A stretch of DNA of 64,000 bases from an uncultured Alphaproteobacteria bacterium (GCA_903822175.1 CAIJOB010000007.1:1-64000); one strand, 5' to 3'. Positions 52,401-62,188 are shown, counted from the stretch's first letter. Notes: generated by a model from the sequence alone, not told the origin. Numbers and translations: made by a program.

Positions 52401-52967
52401 TTGGCGCTGGAGCGCAGGTTTATCGTCGAGCGCGCCCTGACCCTGATGGACGAGGTCGGGATGGACGGGCTGTCGACGCGCCGTCTGGCCGCTGAGCTCG
52501 GCGTGAAGGGGCCCTCGCTCTACTGGCACTTCAAAAACATGCAGGAGCTGTTCAACCACATGGCCGAGGCCTTGCTGGAGACTGCCCTGCCCGCGCCCGA
52601 CGCCTTTCCGCACGACTGGCAGGCCTGGCTGGCCGATGGCGCGCGGGGCATCCGCCGCGCTGCGCTGAGCCACCGGGACGGCGCGCGCCTGCTGGCGGTC
52701 TCCCGGCCGCCCAGCGACAGCCCGGTGATCGACCTCGCCGCCATGGTCGGGCGGCTGCAATCGGAAGGCTTCCGCCAGAAGGAGGCCGTCGCGACCCTGC
52801 TGGGCCTTGGCCGCTACGCCCGCGGCTGGGCGCTCTACGAACAGGCGCAGCCGGGCCGGCCCGCCGACGAGGCCTTCGAGTTCGGCCTGCAGGCGATGAT
52901 CGCCGGCGTCGCGCTGAAGGTGCCCGCCGCGACACAGGTGCGTGGGGAACGCCTGCGTCCCGCCTGA
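52401..52967 (+). CDS. TetR-family transcriptional regulator
   Basis: The 188-residue protein has the TetR helix-turn-helix (LSTRRLAAELGVKGPSLYWHF) typical of the tetracycline-repressor branch, and a C-terminal TetR_C-like domain with IRRAALSHRDGARLLA. The start is a TTG at 52401, with CAGGAG nine bases upstream; no ATG lies before the conserved helix. It probably controls itself and the divergent esterase gene. Confidence 0.88.
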   Translation: MALERRFIVERALTLMDEVGMDGLSTRRLAAELGVKGPSLYWHFKNMQELFNHMAEALLETALPAPDAFPHDWQAWLADGARGIRRAALSHRDGARLLAVSRPPSDSPVIDLAAMVGRLQSEGFRQKEAVATLLGLGRYARGWALYEQAQPGRPADEAFEFGLQAMIAGVALKVPAATQVRGERLRPA

Positions 52968-53002
52968 ATCGGCCTATCCTGTCCGCCGATGGATGACCGC
53001 CG

Positions 53003-53437
53003 ATGATCCTGCGCCTGTCGCAATTCGCCCACCTGTTGCCGGTGGCCGATGGCCGCGTGCTGGTGATCCACGCCATCACCCACATGCGCCTGGTGGCCGA
53101 CGCGGAGCTGGCCCAGATCATCGAATTCTTCCGCGAGCCGCGCGAGGTCGATGCTGACGGCCCGGGCGCGGCGGGCTTCGGCGCCCTGATCGAGCGCGGC
53201 ATCCTCACCGAACAGTCGCCGGAAGAGGAGCTCGCCGAGCAGACCCGCGAGCTGGGCGCCTTCTATGGCCGTGACCCGGCCGAGGCGCTGGAGAAATTCC
53301 GCCTGGGCGCCAAGGAGGGGGTCGAGCCCTATTGGTCGGCGGGCGCGGCGCTTTCGGCGGGCGACCTGACCGGCGGCGGAACGCGGCTGGACGTGCTGCT
53401 GTTCGGCGACTGCGTCTGGCGGCGGAAACTGCCTTAG
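53003..53437 (+). CDS. Unrecognised protein, possibly a truncated larger enzyme
   Basis: The 144-residue frame begins MILRLSQFAHLLPVADG and ends abruptly in RLDVLLFGDCVWRRKLP. The DVLLFGDC strand resembles the beginning of SGNH/FkbH-like domains in much larger proteins, where a long domain follows. Here a stop comes eight codons later, four bases into the converging neighbour. Either it is a stand-alone small protein or the N-terminal stump of a deleted gene. The family is not established. Confidence 0.55.
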   Translation: MILRLSQFAHLLPVADGRVLVIHAITHMRLVADAELAQIIEFFREPREVDADGPGAAGFGALIERGILTEQSPEEELAEQTRELGAFYGRDPAEALEKFRLGAKEGVEPYWSAGAALSAGDLTGGGTRLDVLLFGDCVWRRKLP

Positions 53438-53865
53438 AAGGCCAGGCTGAGCTTGGCGCCGACGAAGCGGCCGTGCGGGTCGGACCCATAGGCCGCCGCG
53501 CCGCCGCTCTCGGTATGCTCCGGCTGGCGGCCGCAGAGCAGGCCAAGCGATCCGGTGAGGTCGTCGCGCTTGCCGAACTTGCGGTCGACGGCGGTGGTGG
53601 CGAAGACCTCGCTATCAAGGCTGCTCGCCACGAGCTTGGGCCGGGCCATGGGATCGAGCGGGTCGGCGAGATCTGGCGTCGCCTTGGCCGCGACGCTCGC
53701 GGGCCGCGCAATCGGCGTCGCAGAGGCCTGTGACCGGCTGGCGGGGACATGGCTGGCCGGGGCCAGATGCAGGTCGAAGAGGGACGGCGCCTGCGTCTGA
53801 GCCGAAGCCGCACCCGCGCTCAGCGCGGCGGCGATAGCGATCAGCAGGATCGGCGAAGGCTTCAT
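53434..53865 (-). CDS. Small exported protein, unknown function
   Basis: The 143-residue product has a signal peptide (MKPSPILLIAIAAALSAG... ending SAQ), a Pro/Ala-rich mature N-terminus, and a C-terminus ending in LSLAF. The aromatic last residue is typical of outer-membrane targeting. A Cys lies in GLLCGRQPE. I do not recognise the family. The signal peptide sets the start at 53865. It converges with and overlaps the preceding gene by four bases. Confidence 0.7.
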   Translation of the reverse strand: MKPSPILLIAIAAALSAGAASAQTQAPSLFDLHLAPASHVPASRSQASATPIARPASVAAKATPDLADPLDPMARPKLVASSLDSEVFATTAVDRKFGKRDDLTGSLGLLCGRQPEHTESGGAAAYGSDPHGRFVGAKLSLAF

Positions 53866-53998
53866 CTGGCGTCCATCCGCGAGAACTCTCTTAGACCATT
53901 GTACGGACATCGTGGCCACAGGGAGGCGTGGGGCCGCGATCGCGGTCGCCGGATCGACGGACGCCTGCTAGGCCTAGGGCTCTGCAAGGGGGCGAGAC

Positions 53999-56125
53999 AT
54001 GACCAAGACCGCAGCCGGCGCCGTGGCGCTGGCCTTGAGCGTCGCTATGGCCGGGCAAGCCGTCGCCGCTGGACGGCCGATCACCCCCGACGACATCGCC
54101 CACCTGCTGCGGGTCGGCGAGCCGCAGGTCGACGCCGACGGCAAGTGGGTCGCCTACGCGGTCTCCGGGACCGACGTGGCCGGCGACAAGAGCTACAGCC
54201 ACATCTGGATGACCTCCTGGGACGGGACGCGGACCATCCAACTCACCCACCGGGCGGCCGAGAGCGAGAACACTCCGCGGTTCAGCCCCGACGGCCATTG
54301 GCTAGCCTTCGTCTCGGGGCGCGGCGGCGGCGACCAGGGCGATGCGGCCCTGTGGCTGATGGACCGGGCCGGCGGCGAGGGCCGCAAGCTGCCGGGCATC
54401 AAGGGCTCGGTCGGCGACTACGCCTGGTCGCCGGACTCCAAGTGGATCGCGCTCGTTCTGGACGACCCGGACGAGGACGCGGACGGCGCCAAGACCACCA
54501 CGGTGACCGTGACCACCAAGCCCGACAGCGCAGCCTCCCCGTCCGCCAAGCCGGACGCAGCCTCGGTGACGCCCGCCACCGTGGTCGCCGCCAAGGACAA
54601 GCCGCCCAAGCCGATCGTCATCGACCGCTTCCACTTCAAGCAGGACCGTGAAGGCTATCTGGGGAAGAAGCGCCAGCGCCTGTGGCTCTACGACGTGGCC
54701 AAGGGGACAGCCACGCGGCTCACCACCGGTGACTATGACGAGGGCCTGCCGGCGTGGTCGCCGGACGGCAAGAGCCTCGCCTTTTCCTCCAACCGCGCCG
54801 CCGATCCCGACCGCACCTACGACACCAACGTCTATCTGGTGAAGGTCGCGGCCACGCCCCAGGCGCCCACGGCGCTGACCACCTACGACGGCGAGGACAA
54901 CCCGATCCAGTCCGGCAGCTATCCGGCCTGGAGCCCGGACGGCCGCGAGGTCGCCTATATCCAGGGCGGCCCGGTCAAGCAGATCGGCTATGGCGTGCGC
55001 AGCTTGGCGGTGATCCCGGCGAGCGGCGGCAAGCCGCGGCTGCTGACCGCCGGCCTCGACCGCAACGTCTCCCACCCCATCTGGTCGGCGGACGGCCAGA
55101 CGATCCGCTTCACCGAAGAGGACGACGAGGCCAGCGTGGTCGCTGAAGTTCCGGCGGCCGGCGGGCCGGTGAAGACCGTGGCCGGCGGCTGGCGCATCAT
55201 CAGTTCACCGGCGCCCGCGGCTGGCGGCGCGCTGGCGGTGCAGCTCACCACGCCCACCACGCCGACGGAGATCTACGCCGTCGACGCCGCCGGCGCGGTG
55301 CGCCAGCTCACCCACCAGAACGACGCCTGGCTGAAGGAGGTGGAGATCGCGCCCACCGTTCGCACCAGCTTCAAGAGCCGCGACGGGACCGAGGTCCACG
55401 GGCTGCAGGTGCTGCCCGCCAACGCCAAGCCCGGCGTGAAACTGCCGACCATGCTGTTCAATCACGGCGGGCCGCAGTCGCAGCTCGGCGGCGGCTTTAC
55501 GATGGACTGGCAGATTTACGCCGCGCACGGCTATGCGGTGGTGGCCGCCAACTTCCGGGGCGGCACCGGCCGCGGCTCGGCCTATTCCAACGCCATCTAC
55601 GCCAAGTGGGGCACCGTCGATGTGCAGGACACGCTCGCCGCCGTCGACGACGCGGTGGCCCGCGGCGTGGCCGACCCCAACCGACTGGTGGTCGGCGGCT
55701 GGAGCTATGGCGGCATCCTGACCAACTACGTCATCGCCAGCGACAAGCGGTTCAAGGCGGCGGTCAGCGGCGCCTCGATCTCCAACGTCTTCTCTGGCTA
55801 CGGCACCGATCAGTACACGCTCGACTACGAGACCGAGCTTGGCCGGCCGTGGGAGCATCCGGAGGTCTGGATGAAGCTCTCCTACCCCTTCTACCAGAAC
55901 GGCCGGATCACCACGCCGACGCTGTTCATGGGCGGGGACAAGGACTTCAACGTGCCGCTGCTGAACGGTGAGCAGATGTACCAGGCGCTGAAGAGCCGCG
56001 GCATCGATGGCGGCCTGATCATCTATCCCGGTCAGTTCCACGGCCTGACTCGGCCGAGCTTCCTGAAGGACCGCATGCAGCGCTGGCTCGCCTGGTACGA
56101 CAGCCACCTGCCCAAGCAGCCGTAA
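53999..56125 (+). CDS. Secreted S9-family prolyl oligopeptidase-type peptidase
   Basis: The 708-residue protein has a signal peptide (1-24), a beta-propeller region with WD40-like/TolB repeats (such as YPAWSPDGREVAYI and LPAWSPDGKSLAF), and a C-terminal alpha/beta hydrolase domain. The catalytic Ser is in GGWSYGG (about 568), with Asp in GDKDFNVPL (about 646) and His in GQFHGL (about 679). These enzymes cleave short peptides, often releasing dipeptides, in the periplasm. Confidence 0.93.
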   Translation: MTKTAAGAVALALSVAMAGQAVAAGRPITPDDIAHLLRVGEPQVDADGKWVAYAVSGTDVAGDKSYSHIWMTSWDGTRTIQLTHRAAESENTPRFSPDGHWLAFVSGRGGGDQGDAALWLMDRAGGEGRKLPGIKGSVGDYAWSPDSKWIALVLDDPDEDADGAKTTTVTVTTKPDSAASPSAKPDAASVTPATVVAAKDKPPKPIVIDRFHFKQDREGYLGKKRQRLWLYDVAKGTATRLTTGDYDEGLPAWSPDGKSLAFSSNRAADPDRTYDTNVYLVKVAATPQAPTALTTYDGEDNPIQSGSYPAWSPDGREVAYIQGGPVKQIGYGVRSLAVIPASGGKPRLLTAGLDRNVSHPIWSADGQTIRFTEEDDEASVVAEVPAAGGPVKTVAGGWRIISSPAPAAGGALAVQLTTPTTPTEIYAVDAAGAVRQLTHQNDAWLKEVEIAPTVRTSFKSRDGTEVHGLQVLPANAKPGVKLPTMLFNHGGPQSQLGGGFTMDWQIYAAHGYAVVAANFRGGTGRGSAYSNAIYAKWGTVDVQDTLAAVDDAVARGVADPNRLVVGGWSYGGILTNYVIASDKRFKAAVSGASISNVFSGYGTDQYTLDYETELGRPWEHPEVWMKLSYPFYQNGRITTPTLFMGGDKDFNVPLLNGEQMYQALKSRGIDGGLIIYPGQFHGLTRPSFLKDRMQRWLAWYDSHLPKQP

Positions 56126-56141
56126 GCGCCGAAGCGCTGGC

Positions 56142-56705
56142 CTAGCTGGCGTTCGTGGCCGCCAGCGCCAACAGTTCGCCAAGCGCGGCCTTCACCTCGT
56201 CGCGCTGGTCGGCGAAATCGATCTCCGGCTCGATCGCGCCGTCGTTGGCCGCCACGCGGTCTCGCCCCAGCTTCAGGCCGGGCGTCGTCGCCGTCAGCCG
56301 AACGTCGAGGCCGCCAAGGATGTCGCGCAGTTGCGCCGCGCACTTGTCGCCGCCGCGCGAGCCGTAGGTGACGAGCAGCACGGGCTTGCCCTTCCACTCG
56401 CGGTAGAGGTGGTCGATGGCGTTCTTCAGCGCCGCCGGATAGCCCCAGTTGTACTGCGGGGTGACGAAGACCACCCCCTTGGCGGCGGAGACCATGGCGC
56501 TCCAGGCCCGCGTGGTCTCGCAGACATAGTCGTGGATCGCCGGGATCCCCGGCTCGTCGTCCAGGCCCAGGTTCAGGTCGCGCAGGTCGACCACCGAGAA
56601 CTCCGGGCCGCCCAGGTCCGCCACCCATTGGGCGATAACCGGTGAACGGCGCGTCGGACGCGTGCTACCGCCCACCACCAGATAGCCGCCTGTTTCCGTC
56701 ATCAA
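56142..56705 (-). CDS. NADPH-dependent FMN reductase-family flavodoxin fold protein
   Basis: The 187-residue protein has the NAD(P)H-dependent FMN reductase signature: GGSTRPTRRSPVIAQW at the start and VTPQYNWGYPAALKNAIDHL in the middle, then YGSRGG near residue 120. It reduces flavins or quinones. It could in principle feed FMNH2 to the luciferase-like monooxygenase at 45981, but the genes are far apart. It converges with the S9 peptidase gene. Confidence 0.88.
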   Translation of the reverse strand: MMTETGGYLVVGGSTRPTRRSPVIAQWVADLGGPEFSVVDLRDLNLGLDDEPGIPAIHDYVCETTRAWSAMVSAAKGVVFVTPQYNWGYPAALKNAIDHLYREWKGKPVLLVTYGSRGGDKCAAQLRDILGGLDVRLTATTPGLKLGRDRVAANDGAIEPEIDFADQRDEVKAALGELLALAATNAS

Positions 56706-56794
56706 CGCCTCCGCCCGGCCTTCATGGCCCGAAAAGCCTATGATTGCCCAGCGGGCATTGGGCGACCAATCTGGCCACGCAGGAAAGAGTCGCC

Positions 56795-58291
56795 ATGACC
56801 GAGATCACTCGCCGCGCCGCGCTTGCCGCCGGCATGGCCATCGCCCCCGCCGCCCTTGCCGCGCCGGTATCCGGGCCCGCGCCGCCACCGGTCTCCCCCT
56901 GGCCCGACGCCACCGCCATGGCCGCCGACATCCGCGCCGGCCGGCTCTCCGCCGCCGAGGCCGTGGAGACCGCCATCCGCCGCTGCGAGGCCCTGCAGGG
57001 CACGCTGAACATCATCGTCAATTCCGACTTCGACCGGGCGCTCGCCAAGGCCAAGGCCGGCCCGCCGCCGGGGCCGTTCAGCGGCGTGCCGTTCCTGGTC
57101 AAGGACCTGGTGGACTACAAGGGCCTGCCCAGGCGGGCCGGCTCGCAGTCGCGGCGGCTCGCCCCGCCCGATACGGACCAGGACCCCAACATCGACGCCT
57201 TCGAGCGCGCCGGCCTGATCACGCTGGGCAAGTCGGCGACCCCGGAGTTCGGCTTCCTGCCCACCACCGAACCGATCGCCACAGGCCTGACCCGCAACCC
57301 CTGGGACCTCAACCGTTCGTCCGGCGGCTCGTCGGGCGGCTCCTCCGTGGCCGTGGCGGCGGGCGTCGTGCCGGTGGCCCACGCCACCGACGGCGGCGGC
57401 TCGATCCGCATTCCGTCGTCGCACTGCGGCCTCTTCGGCCTGAAGCCGTCGCGCGGCCGCATCGTCGGCACGGAGGGCCAGCACACCATCCAGGACTTCG
57501 GCGTCGAGAACGTGGTCTCCCGCACGGTGCGCGATTCCGCGGGCATGTTCGCGATCACCGAGAGCAACGCGCCGCGTGCGCCCTTCCCGCCCATCAGCCT
57601 GGTGACCGGCCCGTCGAAGCGGCGCCTGCGGATCGGCGTGCTCCTGGAGAACAGCGCCGGCCACAGCCCGCAGCCGGACGTGGTGGCGGCCAACGACCAC
57701 GCCGCCAAGCTGGTCGAGAGCCTCGGCCACCATGTCGACCACGTCCACCTGCCCTATGACGGCGCCCAGTTCATGCAGGACTTTCTGTTGTTCTGGGCCA
57801 ATGGCGCGGTGTTCAACGCCAACCAGGCGGCGCGCGTGCTCGGCCGTGCGCCGGATGAACGCGACCTGGAACCCTTCAGCCTGGGTCTGGTGGAGATGGC
57901 CAAGAAGGCCGGGCTCGCCGCCATGGGCCCGGTGCTGCAGCGGCTGCAGGCCAATGCGCTGGCCTACGACACTTGGTTCGCGGCCTATCAATTCGACGTC
58001 GTGCTCTCGCCCGTGCTGTCGTCAGGGGCGCCGCTGCTGGGCGAGGTCGGGCCGCTGGTCCCCTTCGACACCCTGATCGCGCGGCTCATCGAATACGTCG
58101 GCTACACCCCGATCCACAATATCGTCGGTGCGCCGGCCATGAGCGTGCCGCTCTATTGGACGCCGCAGGGCCTCCCCATCGGGACCCAGTTCGCCGCCCG
58201 CGCCGGACAGGAGCGGATGCTTTTAGAGCTGGCCTATGAACTAGAAGCTGCCGCGCCCTGGGCCCAGCGCATCCCGCCGACGCACGTTTAG
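56795..58291 (+). CDS. Exported amidase (NylA/AS family)
   Basis: This 498-residue amidase-signature enzyme has an N-terminal export signal with an RR pair (TEITRRAALAAG), possibly Tat. The Ser-cisSer-Lys triad region is visible: LVKDLVDYKG (Lys about 103), SSGGSSGGSSVAVAAG (about 175-190) and TDGGGSIRIPSSHCG. Closest in motif to 6-aminohexanoate cyclic-dimer hydrolase and related periplasmic amidases. The ATG at 56795 has AGGAAAG upstream. Confidence 0.9.
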   Translation: MTEITRRAALAAGMAIAPAALAAPVSGPAPPPVSPWPDATAMAADIRAGRLSAAEAVETAIRRCEALQGTLNIIVNSDFDRALAKAKAGPPPGPFSGVPFLVKDLVDYKGLPRRAGSQSRRLAPPDTDQDPNIDAFERAGLITLGKSATPEFGFLPTTEPIATGLTRNPWDLNRSSGGSSGGSSVAVAAGVVPVAHATDGGGSIRIPSSHCGLFGLKPSRGRIVGTEGQHTIQDFGVENVVSRTVRDSAGMFAITESNAPRAPFPPISLVTGPSKRRLRIGVLLENSAGHSPQPDVVAANDHAAKLVESLGHHVDHVHLPYDGAQFMQDFLLFWANGAVFNANQAARVLGRAPDERDLEPFSLGLVEMAKKAGLAAMGPVLQRLQANALAYDTWFAAYQFDVVLSPVLSSGAPLLGEVGPLVPFDTLIARLIEYVGYTPIHNIVGAPAMSVPLYWTPQGLPIGTQFAARAGQERMLLELAYELEAAAPWAQRIPPTHV

Positions 58292-58302
58292 TCTAGGCAG
58301 AC

Positions 58303-58650
58303 CTAGAAGGGCTTGAGGGTCGCGATCTCGCCGCTGTCCAGCGTGAAGCGGACCTTTTCGCCCACCGTGATCCCCTCGAGCATGGCCGACTTGGCCACGG
58401 GGAACGGCTGGGTTCCGGGAGGCCAGTTGATCACCTCCACGGCGTCGTAGCTGATGGTCAGGCGCCCGGTCGCCGCATCGATCGACTTCACGATGCCGAT
58501 GAACTCCGGCGTGGGCGCCCGCTTCTTCGGCGCCGAAGGCGGCGCGCCGCCGCCACCACCGCCGCCACGCCCACGGCCGCCGCCGGGCTGCGCGGAGGCC
58601 GCGCTCGCCGCCAGCAGGCAGATGAGAACTGGAATGAGGAGTTTGCGCAT
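58303..58650 (-). CDS. CusF-like periplasmic protein
   Basis: The 115-residue product has a signal peptide (1-21), a Gly/Arg-rich linker, and a small OB-fold domain with the CusF/RND-associated pattern GIVKSIDAATGRLTISYDAV and ITVGEKVRFTLDSGE. The copper ligands of E. coli CusF (His, Met, Met) are not all obvious: only VINWPPGTQPFPV and MLEG are present in the expected stretch. Metal binding is therefore uncertain. It converges with the amidase gene. Confidence 0.8.
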   Translation of the reverse strand: MRKLLIPVLICLLAASAASAQPGGGRGRGGGGGGGAPPSAPKKRAPTPEFIGIVKSIDAATGRLTISYDAVEVINWPPGTQPFPVAKSAMLEGITVGEKVRFTLDSGEIATLKPF

Positions 58651-58727
58651 GATCTCGACCCGACGAAGCAACTGATGACGCAACTATCACGATGCCCCCG
58701 GCGCCGCGCAAGGCGAGCGGGCGCCGG

Positions 58728-59739
58728 TCACTTGCTCTTAGCCGCCCCCGCCGCCGCGGCCCGCTCTGTCGCCCGCGCGCCGGCCAGGATGTTCTCCAGC
58801 GCGTAGTTCCCCTCATGGCAGGCGTATTCATACTGCCGCGCCTTGGTCGCCCGCAGCATCATCTCGCCGCGCAGCCCGTGGCTGTAGATCGCCGGATCCT
58901 CGATCGTGAAGCCGTAGAGGATCTCGCTCGGTGAGACGCGGGTCAGCCGTTCCGTGACCTTCGCGCCGGTCGACACATAGAGGATGTTCGGCCCCGACGA
59001 AGCGCGGGGCGGCCAGCACGTTCTGGTCGACGGTCTCGATGATCAGGGTCTCGCCCTCCCACCAGCCGATCGAATCGCCCATGTGCGGATGGGTGGGGAT
59101 GGCCGCGTGCTTGGCGCCCATATGGACGATCCTCACATCGTGGATCATCTCCGTCAGGATGGCGATCTCGCCCTTGGTCTGGACGATCTTGTAGTTGGCG
59201 TTCTGCGGCTCGCCGATCATCGGTGGCCCGGCGGAACTCACGACGCCGTCGATGCAGCGTTCGTCCGACATCCTCGCCTCCGGCCCGCTGAAATCGTGGT
59301 CGTCGCGGTCCTCGGCGTCCTTCACCAGGGCCTTGCCCTTGTCGGTGTAGGCGATCTTGCCGTCGGCCGGCTCGACCAGGATCGAGCTGCGGAACTGGCC
59401 GCCGATCTTCAGCATCTCGACCTTGCGGTCGGGAAACTCGCTCGTCGCCTGGCCGACGTCATCGTCGTTCGGCGGCGGCTTGCCTGCGGCGTCAGGCGCC
59501 GGCTTCGGTTTGATCCCGTCCAGTCGGTTGTGGAATTTGGTGACCTCCGCGGCGGCCTCCGCGTCGGTGACGATGAGGCCCTTGTAGGCCTTGGGCCGCT
59601 CGAAATAGGTCAGGCTGAGATTGGTCCAGTCGCCTTGCAAGTCCGGGGCGCCGTAGCTAGTGCGCGGGGCGCGATACGGCGCGGCGCCGCTCGCGGTAGC
59701 GATCAGCGCGAGAGCAAGGGCGGCGGCGAAACGAGTCAT
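58728..59739 (-). pseudogene. PDLQG-type secreted protein with a frameshift
   Basis: Same family as the gene at 41188-42210. The first part has a signal peptide (MTRFAAALALALIATASG), YRAPRTSYGAPDLQGDWTN and GDSIGWWEGETLIIETVD. Near 58985-59010 the frame shifts by one base. The rest of the family's C-terminus continues in another frame: VTERLTRVSPSEILYGF then YEYACHEGNYALENILAG, ending at 58728. A shift of this kind is either a real lesion or an assembly error; coding quality on both sides is good, so it is recent or artefactual. Confidence 0.78.
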
Positions 59740-59822
59740 GCGCCCAGTGCGCCAAGGCGCCGCCGCGTCGGTCAAGGCCGGGTCGATGAGTGCGCAGCCT
59801 TTCGCGTCAGGATGCCAAGGCT

Positions 59823-60905
59823 TCAGGCGGCCAGGCCCTGCAGGCGCGCGGCGATCTCGCGCACCCGTTCCGGACCGCCGAGCAGCTGGCGATTGAGGCC
59901 CAGCCGCTTAAACCAGAAGTGCAGGCCCAGGAGATCGGTGATCCCCATGCCGCCGTGCACCTCGGTCGCGGTGCGGGCCACGAAGCGCCCGACCTCGCTG
60001 GTGAGCGCCTTGGCGTGAGCGGCCATCAGCGAGGCCTCCGCCGGCGCCGAATCGAAGGCGTAGGCAGCGTACCAGACCAGCGACCGGCAGGGCTCCAGCT
60101 CAGCGGCCATCTCGGCGCACATGTGCTTCACCGCCTGGAACGAGCCGATGACCCGGTCGAACTGGCGGCGTTCCTTGGCGTAGGCGACGGCCTTGTCGAG
60201 CATCACCTGCGCCGCGCCCAGGCTGTCGGCGGCGATCAGCACCCAGCCGGCGTCGCGCAAGCGCGCCAGCAACGCCGCGCCGCCGCTGAGCGGCTCGGCC
60301 GGGGTGTTGTCGAAAGCGAGCTCCGCGAGGCGCCGCGTCTCGTCCAGTCCGGGCATCAGGCTGCGCGTCAGGCCGGGCGCATCGCCGCGCATCAGGTGAA
60401 GGCCGCCGGCGGTGTCGGCGACGATCAGCAGGCCCGCCGCCAGACCGCCGGGCACGAACAGCGCCTTGCCGGTGAGCTTGCCGGCCTTGGCCGTGACGCC
60501 GGCGCCGTCTCGCGCGCCGGCGATCGGCTCGGAGATCGCCGCCGCCGCCATCACGGCGCCTGACGCCAGCTTCGGCAGCCATTCCGCCTGCTGCTCCGCC
60601 GTCCCCCCGCCCATGAGCGCGAGCGGCCCCAGCACCACGCCCATGAACGCCACCGGCGCTACGGCTGCGCCCAGCGCCTCCGACGCCAGGGCCGCGTCGA
60701 GCATCGTCAGGCCCAGGCCGCCGTGTTCTTCCGGGATCACGATGCCGGTCAGACCGAAATCGGCGACGGCCTGCCAGACGTCACCGCCCTTGTCGGTGAG
60801 GTCGCCGGCAAACTTGCGGACGCGGTCCAGCGAGCTGGCGTCGGCGAGCGTGCGGGACAGGCTTTCCTGCATCAGCTTCTGGTCGGAGGTGAGCGCGAAA
60901 TCCAT
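59823..60905 (-). CDS. Acyl-CoA dehydrogenase family protein (3)
   Basis: This is a 360-residue, divergent acyl-CoA dehydrogenase of the smaller subunit type, starting MDFALTSDQKLMQESLSRTL, with EEHGGLGLTMLDAAL and TATEVHGGMGITDLLGLHFW. It starts five bases after the stop of the next dehydrogenase, so the two are co-translated. Small-large pairs of this kind form heterotetramers on steroid-type acyl-CoAs in actinobacteria; whether that holds here is not known. Confidence 0.9.
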   Translation of the reverse strand: MDFALTSDQKLMQESLSRTLADASSLDRVRKFAGDLTDKGGDVWQAVADFGLTGIVIPEEHGGLGLTMLDAALASEALGAAVAPVAFMGVVLGPLALMGGGTAEQQAEWLPKLASGAVMAAAAISEPIAGARDGAGVTAKAGKLTGKALFVPGGLAAGLLIVADTAGGLHLMRGDAPGLTRSLMPGLDETRRLAELAFDNTPAEPLSGGAALLARLRDAGWVLIAADSLGAAQVMLDKAVAYAKERRQFDRVIGSFQAVKHMCAEMAAELEPCRSLVWYAAYAFDSAPAEASLMAAHAKALTSEVGRFVARTATEVHGGMGITDLLGLHFWFKRLGLNRQLLGGPERVREIAARLQGLAA

Positions 60906-60910
60906 GGCGT

Positions 60911-62089
60911 CTAGGCCGCCGCCGGCTTCGGTTCGCGCGGCATCCCCAGGCCCCGCTCGGAGATGATGTTCTTCTGGATCTGCGCCGTCCCGCCGCCGAT
61001 GATCAGGCCGAGATCGAACATGTAGTTCCACTGCCAGCGGCCCTTGGCCCGCAGATGCGGCCCGTCCGTGTAGAGGATGCCGAGTTCGCCCAGGGCATCG
61101 ATGGCCAGGGCCGCCAGCTGGTGGTTGAGCTCGCAGCCCTGCAGCTTGACGATCATCGCCGCCAGCCCCGCCGGCTCTCGCGTGATCTGTGAGGTCAATA
61201 GCCTCAGCCCGTTGAATTTCATCGACAAGACCCGGCCCTGGAGCTGCATTAGCCGGTCGCGGAAGACCGGATTGTCGATCACCCGCTGGCCGTCGACGGT
61301 CTCGGATTTCATCAGCTCAATCAGGGCCGCAAGCCGCGCCTCGGTGGCGTTGGGGTCGCCCAGCATGCCGCGCTCGTGCTTCAGCGTCGCATTGGCAACG
61401 AACCAGCCTCGCCCGCGCCCGCCGACCACGGCGCTCTGCGGCACGCGCACGTCGGTGAAGAACACCTCGTTGAACTCCGAGCCGCCGGTCATGGTCTTCA
61501 GTGGCCGAACCTCGATCCCCGGCGTGTCCATCGGGAAGAGCATGTAGGAGATGCCCTCATGCTTGGCGGCCTGCGGCTCGGTGCGCACCAGGCAGAACAT
61601 CATCTGGGCCATGTGCGCGGTGCTGGTCCAGATCTTCGAGCCGGAGATTATGAAGTCATTTCCGTCCTCTACGGCCTTTGTCTGAAGGTTCGCCAGGTCC
61701 GATCCCGCGCCCGGTTCGGAATAGCCCTGGCACCAGAGGATCTCGCCCCGCAGCGTTGGGCCGATCCAGCGGGCCTTCTGCTCCTCCGACCCCACCTCCA
61801 GGAGCGTCGGGACCAGCATGGAGATGCCCTGCCCGGCCATGCCGCGCGGCGCACCCGCGGCGATGAATTCCTCGGCGATGATCCGCGACCTCAGGATGTC
61901 GGGCTGCGCGCCATAGCCGCCGTACTCGCGCGGGATGGTGCGGGCCGCATAGCCCGCCGCGATCAGCTCGCGTTGCCAGGCCAGCACGTCCTTGGCCGCG
62001 CCTTGGGCGTAGTCGTCGCGGCGAGCGTCGAGGAACCCCCGCACCTCACCTCTGAACGCCGCCATCTCCGGCGTTTCGCTCAAGTCCAT
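60911..62089 (-). CDS. Acyl-CoA dehydrogenase family protein (4)
   Basis: The 392-residue partner of the preceding gene carries REYGGYGAQPDILRSRIIAEEF, LWCQGYSEPGAGSDLANLQT, and the C-terminal IGGGTAQIQKNIISERGL motif. It resembles the gene at 26992-28194 and belongs to the same larger subfamily. It is the first gene of the pair, and its start faces a divergent sugar dehydrogenase gene. Confidence 0.92.
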   Translation of the reverse strand: MDLSETPEMAAFRGEVRGFLDARRDDYAQGAAKDVLAWQRELIAAGYAARTIPREYGGYGAQPDILRSRIIAEEFIAAGAPRGMAGQGISMLVPTLLEVGSEEQKARWIGPTLRGEILWCQGYSEPGAGSDLANLQTKAVEDGNDFIISGSKIWTSTAHMAQMMFCLVRTEPQAAKHEGISYMLFPMDTPGIEVRPLKTMTGGSEFNEVFFTDVRVPQSAVVGGRGRGWFVANATLKHERGMLGDPNATEARLAALIELMKSETVDGQRVIDNPVFRDRLMQLQGRVLSMKFNGLRLLTSQITREPAGLAAMIVKLQGCELNHQLAALAIDALGELGILYTDGPHLRAKGRWQWNYMFDLGLIIGGGTAQIQKNIISERGLGMPREPKPAAA

Positions 62090-62188
62090 GTTGCGTCTCC
62101 CTGAAGACAGCTTGGACGCCTTTCCCGGCGGCAGGCAACACGCCAGCGCAAGCTTGGGCTATGCTGACCGCACGGAGACGAAACGCCG

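Noticed and set aside
58292..58307. TCTAGGCAGACCTA shared between 26521 and 58292
   Set aside because: Fourteen identical bases at two gene boundaries, forming a palindrome only at 58292; both contain stop codons of overlapping genes, so chance is a sufficient explanation.
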